64,000 nucleotides of DNA from Sesamum alatum (Eukaryota; Streptophyta; Magnoliopsida; Lamiales; Pedaliaceae). The notes below the pieces were generated by a model that worked only from the letters and a program-made list of their open reading frames with translations, did no database searches and was not told the DNA's origin. The stretch spans positions 30,348,479-30,412,478 of the forward strand of contig JACGWO010000005.1 of assembly GCA_034509735.1 (NCBI GenBank), given 5' to 3'. This document shows positions 25,183 through 36,960 of this stretch, piece by piece. Within the stretch, counting starts at the first letter, position 1. The number at the start of each line of letters is the position of its first letter. The position numbers were made by a program, and so were the translations under genes.

Positions 25183-25416
25183 TTACCTAAAGCAAAAGAC
25201 TGCTTTGTTCACATCTTGCGCGGAAGCATTTTTCGCTAGTTGGTGAAGTGCCACCGGAGTTATTTGGATTACTGGAGGTGGAGGTGGAACGCGGAAGCCC
25301 TCTTGATCCTGCTCATCTTGAGCTCTCATCCATTCGTTCTGGAGGTTGTGAGTGAGAAGGTTTTCACTTCCTCCCTCAAGTTCTTCATTTTTATTGTTCC
25401 CGTTTCTAGCTTGCAA
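25183..25416 (-). other. Unassigned 77-codon ORF
   Basis: The minus strand encodes a polar N-terminal half (N, E, Q rich) followed by 'GFRVPPPPPVIQITPVALHQ' and 'KNASAQDVNKAVFCF'. Composition looks protein-like and differs from the flanking spacer. No domain is recognised. It may be a fragment of a retroelement gag or of a host gene. No splice partner was found. Confidence 0.25.
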
Positions 25417-25592
25417 CAGGTATTCATCTTCTATGCTCAGATATTAGTTTCCCAAGGACGGCATCAAAGTTGATGGAGAATAAATAGGTAACTTGTGATC
25501 GAAGCACGCTCTACACTTTCATGCTAGAAACTTGCAGCTCTTCAATTTTAATCTTGCCTTTACAATTGCACTTCCAAAAGTCCCCTTCACAA

Positions 25593-25807
25593 GGCAAAAT
25601 TACACTTTTGGTCCCATTAGACGATTTTCCTCAAAATGTTAACGGCAAACGTCTCGTCGTTAGTGGGATCAAATGTGTCGAAAATTCTCAATTTTGGGAC
25701 TAAATTGGTCATTTCAGGAAGCGCGGAACCAAAAGTATTGAAAATTCCCAATTTTGGGACTAAATTGGTCATTTCAAAAAACATGGAACCAAAAGTGTAA
25801 TTTTGCC
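25593..25807. mobile_element. MITE, Mutator-type, family 5
   Basis: 215 bp; both ends read GGCAAAATTACACTTTTGG. Flanked by CCTTCACAA (25584-25592) and CCTTTACAA (25808-25816), 8 of 9 matching. Internally it has two copies of 'AATTTTGGGACTAAATTGG'. Relatives occur at about 42330-42470 and 60980-61190. Confidence 0.7.
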
Positions 25808-25819
25808 CCTTTACAATGA

Positions 25820-26620
25820 TCAAGTAGGTATTTACTATGCTAGGCATAAATGTGAGGCAAGCATAAATGTGGGGGGCTGTAAAATTACCACTCATCAACG
25901 ATCAATTTGTGGATACAATTCACTATCTAGGATTTAGTGATTAAGATAATTCGGATCGTACAATCTTGATTTCTCATTACTTTTTATGAAAAAATTTGAC
26001 TTTTCTCTTAAATTTTCTTTTTATTGAGCTTTTGTCTCCATTAGTTTCCATAGACAATTTAAAGAATGACTTGTCTCTAATTTTCATAGATAGTTCACAT
26101 GTGATTCTGATGCTAATAATGTATGTGATAAAAAAATGCTAAAAATAAATACACTATAGATTTTGACCAAAAATCACGAATACATACATTGATTTTATTT
26201 TTTTTTTAGGAAATTGCATTTTTTAATCCTATAATTTATTGACGGGGGAGTAAAAAAGCTTTCCTCAATTGATGAGTTGAGGACAATTTCGGCCCATGTT
26301 GCCAAAAAATCGCATGTGTTAGTGCACGTGATATGTTAATTTGGAAATTTCCGACATAATTGTCTTTAAATTGTCAATTTTTTGTTTAATTGTATGATCC
26401 AATTGCTAAAATTGATTTCAATATAATTAAAATTATCAACCTGTATACTTATAGAATTAAAATTGTAATTTTTTAAAAGAAAAAATTGATTTCGCCAATA
26501 GGGTTGTAAAATTTGGACAAAAAATAAAAGCTACCATCTTATCTTTTTCTTTTTCTTTTTTTTTTTTTAAATTCCGAGAGGCTCAATTGTTCATTTCATC
26601 ACCATAACAAATTGACCTAT
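25820..26620. other. 3' flank of copy B, no gene
   Basis: AT-rich spacer with a dispersed repeat at about 26200-26480 that resembles 7900-8180, and a T-run at 26555-26570. Confidence 0.45.
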
Positions 26621-26628
26621 TCAGCTGA

Positions 26629-29189
26629 TCATGCCAACATCTTCCTACGTATAATCCGAGCATATTGCGTCCTCGTCTTGATCATGAACACCACTGCCAC
26701 CAAAGCTCCGACAAAACTCACAGCCGCCAAAATGAAGAAAGACAACCTGAAACAATGAGCTCCACTGCAAGAACTCCCCACCTCCGTCCTCTCTTCTCTG
26801 TCGTAGATATAACCAATCACTCTCACTGAGAGAATGTAGGATCCCAGCGGATTAGCCACCGCAATTGTGTTGTATATAGTCCCCATATGCTGCACTCCGA
26901 ATATCTCACTAGTGATCGTCGGCATCAACGACCACTGCGACCCGAAACAAACGCCCACCAACAGTAAAGCCAGGTACAAGTTCCCTCGGAAGCCCAACGC
27001 TATCATTACATGCCCTGCAGCCATTGTTGCCAGTGTGATGACCATGAACAACGGCCTCGGCCACCCCTTCTTGTGCATGAAAATGTCGGACACGAATCCT
27101 GCCCCGAACCGGCCAAGAAAGTTCCATATGCTCCATAGAGAAACCATCGTGCTTCTCTCCCTGGCCGTGTAGCCCAGGGACTCCCCGATTTGGCTGATGT
27201 TGTTGATTGTAGCTAGCCCGGAACCTAGTCCACAGAGCATAGCCAAGAACAATAGCCAGAAGTTCAACGTACGCATTGCTTGTACGAGATTCAGATCGTC
27301 GGAGGTTATCTCCTTGTGCTGCTGCACTCCATTACCACCATTTACATCATCTGTACTGGGTTTCTCGGGGTCTTCTTCCTTGATTAAAGGGGTGTTTAAT
27401 GGGGAGTGCAGGGTTTGTAAGTCGTGTTTGTGGGCTTTGACGGCAACGTAGAGAGGAGAAGCGATGAGGAGAAGGAGAAGGGCGAGAGTGAGAACACGAG
27501 CCCAATGAGGCAAGACGACGACGTTGTTCAAGAAGATGAGGAACATGAGGTAGGCTGCGACGATGACGGAGATGAAGGAGAAGGCGTTTAGGTATTTCTT
27601 CTCGTGATAGTTGGACTGTGTCTGTGTCTGTGTGTGGTGGATTCTGACGAAGAACATCAGCACAAGGGTGAGAAGCGGCGGCGCTACGGCTAGCATCAGG
27701 AGGAAGGTGGCGGGTTTTCCGGCGAAGAATGTTTGGTAGACTTGTATGATTATTGCTGCGCTCAGACCCAGAAACCCCTATAACACGGAAGATTCAATTT
27801 GAATATTGATATTTGGCAAATATACTATTTGCACACGCAGATATAAGATTATAAATATTTATTATTTTTTTAATTATCTAAGTATTTATTAATTTATTAT
27901 AAATAAAATCAAATATAATAATATGATTGAAAAAAAAAAAAACAGAGATGGGAAGAATTAAATTTTAGATTTGAAAAGTGAGATGGAAGGGGAAGTAGGA
28001 ATAATTGAATAAATAAGAGGTTAGTGGAAAGAAAAGAGGAAAAACAAATTAGAAAACTTATATTGGTATTATCTCGTCAAATAGGGTTCATTAATTTTGT
28101 AATTTTCTCCAAGCCTGGGTTATATATAGTATAGATATTTGTGATGTTATAATGTCGTGTTATATATTTTAATTTTTTAAAATAAAATTGATTAGTGAGT
28201 GACTAAAAATAAAAATAAAAAACAAAAATATTTGAGTCGAGTTGTGAATACCAAACGAACACCCTAGCACTACTTGCAACTTGTAAGTAAGTATCATATT
28301 AACGTGAAATAATTCTTGTAGAATCCGTAAGTTGGCATTTGAATGGGGAAATTGCAATTTTAGTCTCATAAGTATAGAGAGTAACAGTTTTAGTCACATG
28401 TGAAATCATTTTTTCAAAATTATCCCATATCTATAAAACTTTCACACATTAAAAAAAAAAAAAAAGTGATCAAAATTTGCTAAAAGGTTAAAAAATGTAG
28501 ATACAATTAAATTGGTCACGTGCATGTCATATGTATTTTTTTGATATTTTTGTCCTCACTCTGCAAAATTTTTAAAATTACATAAAGGAGTTATTATCAA
28601 AATAAATTTATTTTATAACTAACTAAGTTAATATCAATCACATGAACATATATTTTTGAATTCTTTCATAATTAAATTAATTATCTGAAAATTAGAAAAT
28701 AAATAAATATACCTTCATAATGCCAACCATGGTGCCGCTGTAGTCGGGGAAGTTATGTACAGAAGTAACAACATTGGCCGTATTAAAGAATGTCTGCGCG
28801 TGAGACGCCACGAACATGAACACGCACATCACCGCCACATTCGGCGGCGCTATGGCTCCCGTCACCGCCAGCCACATGAAGAAGTACCCCACGAAGCACT
28901 GGATCGCCCCCGCAGCGTGCACCACCCAGGGCCCCCGCAGCAGGGACGGCGGACCCTGGGGGCGGCGGCGGCAGACGGAGGAGTAAAGGAAGCCGGAGAG
29001 GACTCCGGCGTTGGCGCCGATGTCCTTGAAGACGGAGATGGAGTCGAGGGTGGACTGGTCGTAGGATTGGGTGGATTTGAGGATGGGGGAGTAGATGGCG
29101 AAGGAGTAGGTGGCGCCTAAGCTGCACTGTATCCAAATGCTGGCCACCGCCGCCGCCCATTTGCTGCCACCCGCCATGAATGATTTCAT
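26629..29189 (-). CDS. NFD4-like / nodulin-like MFS transporter, copy B
   Basis: Two exons on the minus strand: exon 1 28713-29189 (159 codons, donor AAG|GTATAT) and exon 2 26629-27777 (acceptor TTATAG|GG), phase 0, giving 541 residues. Domain order is as in copy A: Nodulin-like N-terminal half across the exon junction, then the second MFS half with 'NFLGRFGAGFVSDIF' and 'NPLGSYILSVRVIGYIYD'. Exon 2 differs from copy A at more than 20 residues, concentrated in the first loop ('HHTQTQTQSNYHEKK') and the large central loop ('NTPLIKEEDPEKPSTDD'), while membrane segments are nearly unchanged, which suggests constraint. Exon 1 is identical to copy A. The intron is only 935 bp. Both copies look functional. 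The transported substrate is not inferable. Confidence 0.93.
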
Positions 29190-29256
29190 CGTAAAGCTTA
29201 TTCTGAAGCTGATGTTCTCTATGGGTGTGTGTGTGTGTCTGAATTTTGAGGGTGGG

Positions 29257-29269
29257 TATTATATAGATA
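29257..29269 (-). promoter_or_regulatory. Probable TATA box of copy B
   Basis: TATCTATATAATA on the minus strand, about 70 bp upstream of the ATG at 29189; identical in sequence and spacing to copy A. Confidence 0.5.
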
Positions 29270-29561
29270 CAGGGAAAGTGTGTATGTATAGGTGTGAATG
29301 TGGGCGTGAGACGCGGAGAAGTGTACTCCATATATGTAATTGTTTACATTCACATCATCAAACCACTCCTGACAAATATTTGGCATGTGGGGGGTTCTAG
29401 TTTCTACGCCCGTGGTAAAATGACAAGAATGCCCTTCTCTCGGATCGAACTATTTTTCTTTTCTTAATTTTTTGTAAATAACACAATCTGATTCAATGTA
29501 TCGATAAATTCAGATTAAATAATACATTTAAGAAATAAAGAAAATAATAAAAATAGATTTA

Positions 29562-30335
29562 CAGTAAAAGCATTATAAATTAATAATCTTGAGACCATAG
29601 AATTTTATTAATTTAGAGAGATATTGATATATCGATAAATTAATATTTTATTATCAATTAAAAGAGAGATTTTTTATATTCAGCAAATTTAGGTTATATG
29701 CATTGAAAACAAATGAATTCATATATGTTTTATTGATTATATTCATGCATCGACCAATTCTTTGTAATTAATTAAATATATTCATGTATAATATCAATTC
29801 ATTGTATACAATTAACTATTATATTCATGGACGCATGTATCAATTCATTGGAATTACTTAAATATACATGTTTACGTACATTAATCCGTTGCACTTAAAT
29901 AACATCCTACTAATGACGAAGCTGAAGATGATTCAATACCGTTGGAACCAGTCACGAGAAAGGAGGCTTTGAGCACGACAACAACTCTTCACAATTTTTT
30001 GTTGCAGCTTGAGAACTCGACACTGGAACACTTGGCTGCAATTAAAAAAGTTAGGCATGAAATCCAATTAGATTTAAATTTTTTCAAGAATCAAGTAATA
30101 GTAGATTCATATTTTAGCAAATTACCATAATATTTATAATTGTAATATTTATGAATTATTAATTTAGAGTTTTAATGGGACCTAATATTTATAAAGAAAT
30201 TTTTCGAAAAATTATTATCTTATTATCTTATCGAATTTGATGATTTCTTACAAAGGCCTAAGTCGAGACTGGAAGATTTTATTATTTTAAAGAGTTTATT
30301 AATTTATAGAGTATTACTTTATAGAGATTTTACTG
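29562..30335 (+). mobile_element. Tc1/mariner (pogo-like) deletion derivative
   Basis: Ends read CAGTAAAAGCATTATAAATT and, at the right, the complement CAGTAAAATCTCTATAAAG. The element is flanked by TA on both sides (29560-29561, 30336-30337). This terminal pattern is typical of plant Tc1/mariner/pogo elements. It is 774 bp long and keeps only the 3' end of a transposase frame. The paralogous site in the copy A flank (near 14553) lacks it, so it inserted after the duplication. Confidence 0.8.
29942..30130 (+). pseudogene. C-terminal fragment of pogo/Tigger-like transposase
   Basis: The 62-codon frame contains 'SKEAL'-type text ('VTRKEALSTTTTLHNFLLQL'), then 'AIKKVRHEIQLDLNF' and 'SYFSKLP' before the stop. 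This is the usual C-terminal tail of plant Tigger/CENP-B-like DDE transposases. The DDE core and DNA-binding region are absent, so it is a remnant carried by the deletion derivative around it. Confidence 0.7.
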
Positions 30336-30339
30336 TACA

Positions 30340-31082
30340 ATCACATTTATGAAACTCGAATTTTATAATTTCTGATCGTGAGGTTTTAATCTTATCGTTT
30401 TAGTAAAACCTTATTTACAACAAGGAATATTCTTTTATTTATCATCGAATAATTCTTTTTGTACTGTATTTGGCATGTGGTCATCCAGTGATGTGATATT
30501 CTATTATCCTATCTTTATTTATAAATTTTCTTTTTTCTATAGTTTAGAAAAAATTGGAGAAATAAATTTGAGACGTAACTATTTGCTTCCTTATTTTTGG
30601 TAATATCCGCTTTCTTTTTGATTGTTGTTATCTATATTTTTATATAATTAAAAAACACCCTTTTAGTATCTTTAATATTTTTTATTTGTAATTTCTTTTT
30701 TTAATTATTTTATTGATTTTCATTATTTTCTCATTTTTTATCAATTTTCATATTTCTTTTTCTTCTTTTGCACATTTTTTAAATAATTTTCTCATAATTA
30801 TTTTTAATTTTAAAATATTTCTTATTTATCTAATTAATATATATTTTTATGAATAATAAATTTTTAAAATTTAAAATTATATATTTTTATGAATAATAAA
30901 TTTTTAAAATTTAAAATTAATTATGCAGACACGTTTAAATGTACCCATAACAATAATTGTTTGGTGATAACATGTGTTTGGTACGTCAAACGTGTCATAC
31001 TCATCCGATCTTGACATTTCTCCGCATCACGCAGCCCACGTGTCCCAATCCCACATAATTGAGGAAATGGGAAAGTATGGGC
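30340..31082. other. Paralogous upstream flank, no gene
   Basis: Aligns with 14560-15200 of the copy A flank ('TCATCCAGTGATGTGATATT', 'CATTTCTCCGCATCACGC'). A 40-bp direct repeat with 'TTTTATGAATAATAAATTTT' is at 30842-30920. Confidence 0.5.
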
Positions 31083-31091
31083 ATTTATATA

Positions 31092-31519
31092 GGGTAAATT
31101 ACATCTATCTCCCCTAAGATTTGGTATAATTACAAATACCCCCTCATTATTTGAAAAATTATAAATACCCCCTGAGGTTTGTAATCATCTAACAAATAAC
31201 TCATTTCTATTAATTTTTATGGATGAACTGACCAAAATGCCCTTATACACTAAATTATTTTTATTTAATTCTTAAATTTTTTTTGGACTACAATGTGTAG
31301 GGAGAGATTTCTTAAGTTTTTTACACAGAGGAACAATAATGCAATTTGCCTTGACCGATTTTTTAATAATTTTAATAAAAAAATTCAAGGGCAAAATTGT
31401 CAAGTTTAGCCCTTTGGTTAAAAATTACAAACCTCAGGGGGGTATTTGTAATTTTTCAAATAACATAGGGGTATTTGTAATTATGCCAAACCTCAGGGGA
31501 GGTAAATGTAATTTACCCC
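31092..31519. mobile_element. MITE, Mutator-type, family 1 copy 3
   Basis: 428 bp; ends GGGTAAATTACATCTATC and GGGGTAAATTACATTTACC. Perfect 9-bp duplication ATTTATATA at 31083-31091 and 31520-31528. Not present at the matching place in the copy A flank. Confidence 0.9.
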
Positions 31520-32289
31520 ATTTATATATTATAAAGTTCTCATTACTCGGACGAGTCCCCACATAACAGAATTTTACTAGGAACCACCTAAAATTAATAC
31601 AATATTCATTAAACTATTACTTGACTCAAAATACATGATTGAGAATGTGACGAGCGTTTTAAAACTATGCACGATAAAATACTTATGGATAAAACTAAAA
31701 TGGTTAATTAAGTTTAATTAAATTATAAATATAGCAACATTACCACTGGCCATGAAAAAACAGAAAGACACTACAAAAAAAACAGTTTATTGGGACGGAA
31801 ATTTGGGACGGCCAACAGTGGTCGCAAAATCTGTCCCAACTTCCGACGTTTTTGTAATGAATTTTATGAATTTTCGATGGATTCCTTTAATAGACGAAGG
31901 AATTGAACAATTCGTCGGAAAAAGAATACAGTCGTCGCACATTCCATCAGAAAATAGGACATGAAAAGATGTTCGTCGCTAATCGTCGGAACGTTTGTCG
32001 GAAATATTTCTTTTCTCCAAGTTTGGGACGGAGTTTTCGACGGCGTACTGGTCGTCGGAACGTTCAGACAGAATTCCGACCACTTGACAATTTTTTGCTA
32101 CTGTAAGGCACCAAAATAATGTTCCAATGACAATCCGTCGGAACTTTTGTCGCTAAATATAATATTTTGAGACAGAATTTCCAACGTCAAATGATGGTCA
32201 CAAACTTTTGTAACGGATAGGTTGTGTCATCAGAAATGTCGTTCCAAAAACCATCGGAAAAAGGTCTAACGGCTATATGCTTTGTAAAA

Positions 32290-33985
32290 CGACAATATTT
32301 ACTTTTGACAATTAGTTATAATTTTAATGGATAAAATGTGGTTTGTAAAAAATTATTTTTAATAAAATATTAAAAAATAAAAATAATATTTTTATAAAAC
32401 TTAATAAATATTTGGGATGGATTTCGGGATGACAATCGTCGCAAATTAAATCGGAATATTTTGGAATGAAATTGTGACCATTTCGATTTATATTCCGTCT
32501 CTAATTCTTTTCAATTCTCAAATTAATTTGGGACAGTTTTTGACAAATATTTTTCGATGATGAAATATTCGTCAAAATTTTTTAGACCAACTTTCCGACG
32601 AATGTTCCACCATACATTATGTCATAATTTTTTCGATCAACTTTTTGATAAATTTTTCGACAGATGTTCCGATGACACTATATAATTTTTTTTTTTGTTC
32701 AAAATTTATTACAAATCCTCAATTTTTGTCCCAAAATCTGTTCCAACGTTCATTCCAAATAAAAAAAATATATTTTTGTCCTACGGACGAAAGTTCCGAC
32801 AATATTAATGGACCGTCGGAACTCCGTTACAAATATTCCGACAGAAATGCATTTTCGACAGAAATGTTCTTATTTAAACAAAAATAAGAACGAAATGTCT
32901 ATTGAGTAAAATTATATAAATAAATAAATGGAATATGTACCTATGTGCACTAAACAAATATGTTCTTTTTTGTTGAAAATACAAAAACAAAACAAGAAAT
33001 CTGAAAAAGAACAAAAGAATTAACCTATATATAAAAGAAAATTTTAACGGATGAGAATATTATATATAAAAAAAATTGGTGCATAAAAACTACAAAGGGG
33101 TAAATATTTAAACAAAAATAAAGACTAAATTTGGTAGCTTGAGTAGAATTATACAAATAAATATTAAATGAAATATGTATCAATTAACACTAAATCACTT
33201 TGTTCATTCTTATAGATAAGCAAAACCAAAAAAATGAAATCTGAATAAAACAAAATGAAATTATAAAATAAAACACTACAAAAAAAAAAGGCTTATTTGG
33301 GACAGATATTGGGACGGAATTTTCGACGAAAATTCGTCGCTAATAAGGTTCCCGACAAACTTTCCGACGGATGTGGGACGAAACGGTCATCGTTTCAAAA
33401 AGACACATCGGAAAATATTTTCGACGAACGTTCCGACGAAAAATGCATTTCTCTGCCCATTAATGTTGTCGGAACCTTCGTCCATAGGATGAAAACATAT
33501 TTTTTTATTTGGAATGAAAGTTGGATCAGATTTTGGGACAAAAATTGAGGATTTGCAATGAATTTTTAAACAAAAAAATTTATATAGTGTCGTCGGATCA
33601 TCCGTCGGAAAATTTGTCAGAAAGTTGATCGAAAAAATTGTGACATAATGTGTGGTGGAACATTCGTCGGAAAGTTGGTCTGAAAAATTGTGACAAATAT
33701 TTCATCATCGGAAAATATTTGTCGAAAATCGTCCCAAATTAATTTGAGAATTGAAAAGAATTAGGGACGGAATATAAATCGAAATGGTCACAATTTCGTT
33801 CCAAAATATTTCGATGTAATTTGCGATGATTGTCATCCCGAAATCCATCCCAAATATTTATTAAGTTTTATAAAAATATTATTTTTATTTTTAAATATTT
33901 TATTAAAAGTAATTTTTTAGAAACCACATTTTATCCATTAAAATTATAACTAATTGTCAAAAGTAAATATTGTCGTTTTACAAAG
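32290..33985. repeat. Large inverted repeat inside the CACTA element
   Basis: 32290-32880 is mirrored by about 33300-33985 (for example TTGACAATTAGTTATAA near 32305 and its complement near 33950). The right arm begins with another CACTA terminus, CACTACAAAAAAAAAGGC, at 33274. The loop (32880-33270) contains two direct copies of an AT-rich segment that occurs a third time at 38030-38190. Confidence 0.75.
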
Positions 33986-34012
33986 CATATAAAATAAAAA
34001 TTAAAACAAATC

Positions 34013-35644
34013 CTAATCTAGACGCTCTGACGGCAGCTCATCCCCCGGCTCCGGATCTACAGCATCCTCGGCCGCCGACTGCGCTGCTCCCTCGACTGGG
34101 TCATCAGTGGTCGACTGCACCTCGAAAAAGATCTGTGACATCCCCACCTTATCACACAACGCAGTCAAGACCAACATGATTTTGTCAAGCTTGGTATTGA
34201 CGCCAAAGACAGTTTGCGTCGGGGTAGCAGTGGACAAAGATGGTCGGGCATCTGTGGTCCATGGTCGGGGGGTGTCTGAGATCAACGCATCGGACCCCAT
34301 GCCGAAAATTCGACCCCGCTTTCTCCCCCCGGCTGCCTCAGCCCACAACTGGTCCTTCTGGACAATTGAGGCCACCTCCCCCGACGTAAGCTGAGAGACA
34401 TGCTTCTCGATCAACCTCTGATATCTATCCTGAAAATAATTAAACAAACCTTATTTGTCAATAATTAATAAAATGTATAAGTAAATAACTAATGTACTTT
34501 TTATTATTTATTAATTATTTTTTAAAAAAAATATTGAAGAACTTACCACGACCTCCTCGGCCCGCTTCCCGCTCCAGGTGTTGTCTGTTTTCTTTTTGTA
34601 GCAATCAGCGAATACCCCCATTCGTTTAGGTGGACGGCCAAGTTGAGTCTCCTATACAGATAATTGAATAAGTAAGAAATTTATAAATTTACAACATTAA
34701 TAAAAATAATTAAATTTCTATAATTTAAAATTTTACTTACGAGTTTCCTTTTATGCATGCCAACAGAGGATGACCCCCTGTGGTAGACGGTGCTGGCCGC
34801 TCCAGAGTTGGCCGCTCGATTAGCCTTATTCTTAGTCGACTTTTCCTTGAACTCTTTGGAAGCCCAGTACACCTGGAGGTCATGCCAAATGTCGTCCCCC
34901 AACCATTTGGGTTGTCTACCCTTGCTCCTAGCGTCCGAGAAATTTTTAATAAGCCAGTTGCTTCCGTACGAGTTGAACCAAGCTTGCATCAGTCTGTCCC
35001 GGTAGTTCCACTGATATACGCGTTGCAAGACAAGAATGCAATTGAGTTATTAGTACACAAGAAATAAATATAATATCAAATTCTAGTATTAAGAAATGCA
35101 ATATATACGTACCTTCAGCTCCTCAAACCAGAAATTCTTCTGTGATTCGGGGATCTTTTTGTAGATGGGCCACGGCTCCGTGAAGTGGCCCGAAATCACT
35201 GAACCGATGCAACTGTGGAAGTCTCAATCATCCCTGTTGTTGGGAACATTTTTATCAATATTCAAATATAAAAAATGTTATTATTTGTTTATTAAAAAAG
35301 AGATTGAAGAACGTACTTGGCCTCGGCGAGGGTAATAAACTTGCGCGCATCTTGAGGTGCTGCAGGTGGATGTGATACGGATGATAGGCTGGGGGAAGGC
35401 GTAAAGGATCCCCCCGCCCCACCCGCGACGTCATGGGCGTCGTGGTTGATGGGCCAAGTGGCGTTGGGTCACCTAACGGGCTCTGTGGAGGCTCATCTGG
35501 TGCAGAAATGGCCAAAGGTGTCGGGAGGGGCTGACTGGATGCTTCCGGAGCATTCGAAGCATCAGGGGTAAGTGGTCGAACTACTTGCCCACGTCCACGG
35601 CCACGACCCCGACCAGGCGGTTGTGGAGCAAACCCTCGAGTCAT
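34013..35644 (-). pseudogene. Transposase_24 (Ptta/En/Spm) gene, probably broken
   Basis: Minus-strand exons can be traced. Exon 1 starts at ATG 35644 with a Gly/Arg-rich and Pro-rich N-terminus ('GRGRGRGRGQ'). A piece at about 35235-35115 carries 'FTEPWPIYKKIPESQKNFW'. An exon at 34741-35010 carries 'WNYRDRLMQAWFNSYGSNWL' and 'EKSTKNKANRAANSGAAST', the core of the plant Transposase_24 family. An exon at about 34550-34650 carries 'TQLGRPPKRMGVFADCYKKK'. The last exon, 34013-34430, has 'QLTSGEV' and 'AEAAGGRKRGRIFGMGS'. Exon 1 appears to need a frame change between 'GPSTTTPMTSR' and 'AAPQDARKFITLAEA', so the gene is probably not intact. In CACTA elements this is the accessory DNA-binding protein. 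Confidence 0.7.
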
Positions 35645-36049
35645 GCCTATTAATTTAAGTCCGTTTAAATATGTAAAAGAAAAATACAATATATTGAAGA
35701 AATACAATAATTGAAGCAGCACAAAACTCATATAATTCAGCACAGAACTCATATAATTCAAGCAGCAAAGAAGAATAGTTTAGAAACGGCTCATAAAAGA
35801 AGTGCATTTGGCACAATGTAATTCAAATTACTTATCTTGCTGATACACTGGCCAACAAACGAAGCCTATCTAATAGTTCGAATTAGAGATATGTATTTTC
35901 CTTGAAGCTCCAAATAATAAATTTAGAGAAGAATGAGATATGAGCCGTTTCAGACAATATAAACATGTGTTGCTGGAAGTAGACAAGGAGTTTACATACA
36001 CCAGAATAGTAACATGAAGGTACTAATTGTGGTTAAAATTCAAGCAGAA

Positions 36050-36960
36050 AGGAAATCAGCAACAGAGAGAGAAGCATACAACCTCTGTAGACGTGGGGTA
36101 AGTGGCAAGTACCTAAGAACGACATACGGGGACTTTTTACGACGGGGGTTCCGATCCCTGGTGGGTTTATACCTAGGATCACCGCAGAACTTGCACTACT
36201 CCAAATCAATGTCGTCCTTCCAATACAGCATGCAACCATTCTTACACGCATGGATTTTCTCGACCGGTAAACCCAAATCCCTTATCATCTTTTTGGTGTT
36301 GTAGTAATCTGAGGGAAGAGTGTGATCGCGGGGTAATAGATCACTCGCCCACTGGGACACCTGATAGTAACATCTTTCGGACATGTTGTGCTCGGCCTTG
36401 ATGTTCACCAGCCTCGCCACGGCCGCCAATTGGGATTGATCACACCCGCTATATAAGGGTTGATCGGCCGCGTGCACTACATCAAAAAATCAATCTGATA
36501 AGCCGGATATATCGGCGTCATACGAACTAGGGCCGGCATTACCTGGTCCTCTGGTCCCAGCTGCATCATGAACCATCCTCTGGTCCCAATTCATCTGCTC
36601 ATAATCACCCCATTGCGTTGCCATGTCTGGTGCAACAGGAGTCTCCGCACAAACCGGTGTGGCTTGATTATCATAGTACTCCAACACTTGTGCCTCACCA
36701 TGGACAGTCCAATTGTAGTATCCCTCCACAAAACCCTTCATACATATGTCGTACATAACCTCATCCGTCGTTTTAAACTTATGGTTTCTGCACTTACGAC
36801 AGGGGCACCTAATTTTATCTCCGCTCATGTGTGTATGCTAATTCTTAGCCCAATCTACGAAATCCCGAACACCATCCTCAAACTCCTGCCAAACAGCAAT
36901 ATTCCCCGCAGATATTTCTCATACATCCAATTCCTAGATTGTCTTAACATTTTTACCTAA
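36050..36960 (-). pseudogene. Truncated TNPD-like CACTA transposase
   Basis: The minus strand begins near 36950 with 'RNWMYEKYL' and, after a frame shift, 'MSGDKIRCPCRKCRNHKF', 'EVMYDICMKGFVEGYYNW' (Transposase-associated domain). It continues past an in-frame TGA near 36497 with 'SERCYYQVSQWASDLLP', 'LGLPVEKIHACKNGCMLYW' and, past a TAG near 36185, 'CKFCGDPRY' and 'RYLPLTPRLQRLYAS'. It stops there, just at the start of the Transposase_21 catalytic region. Two stops, a frameshift and the missing catalytic part make it non-functional. Confidence 0.8.

Noticed and set aside
34107..34394. Plus-strand frames opposite the CACTA gene exons
   Set aside because: Shadows of the Transposase_24 exons on the minus strand.
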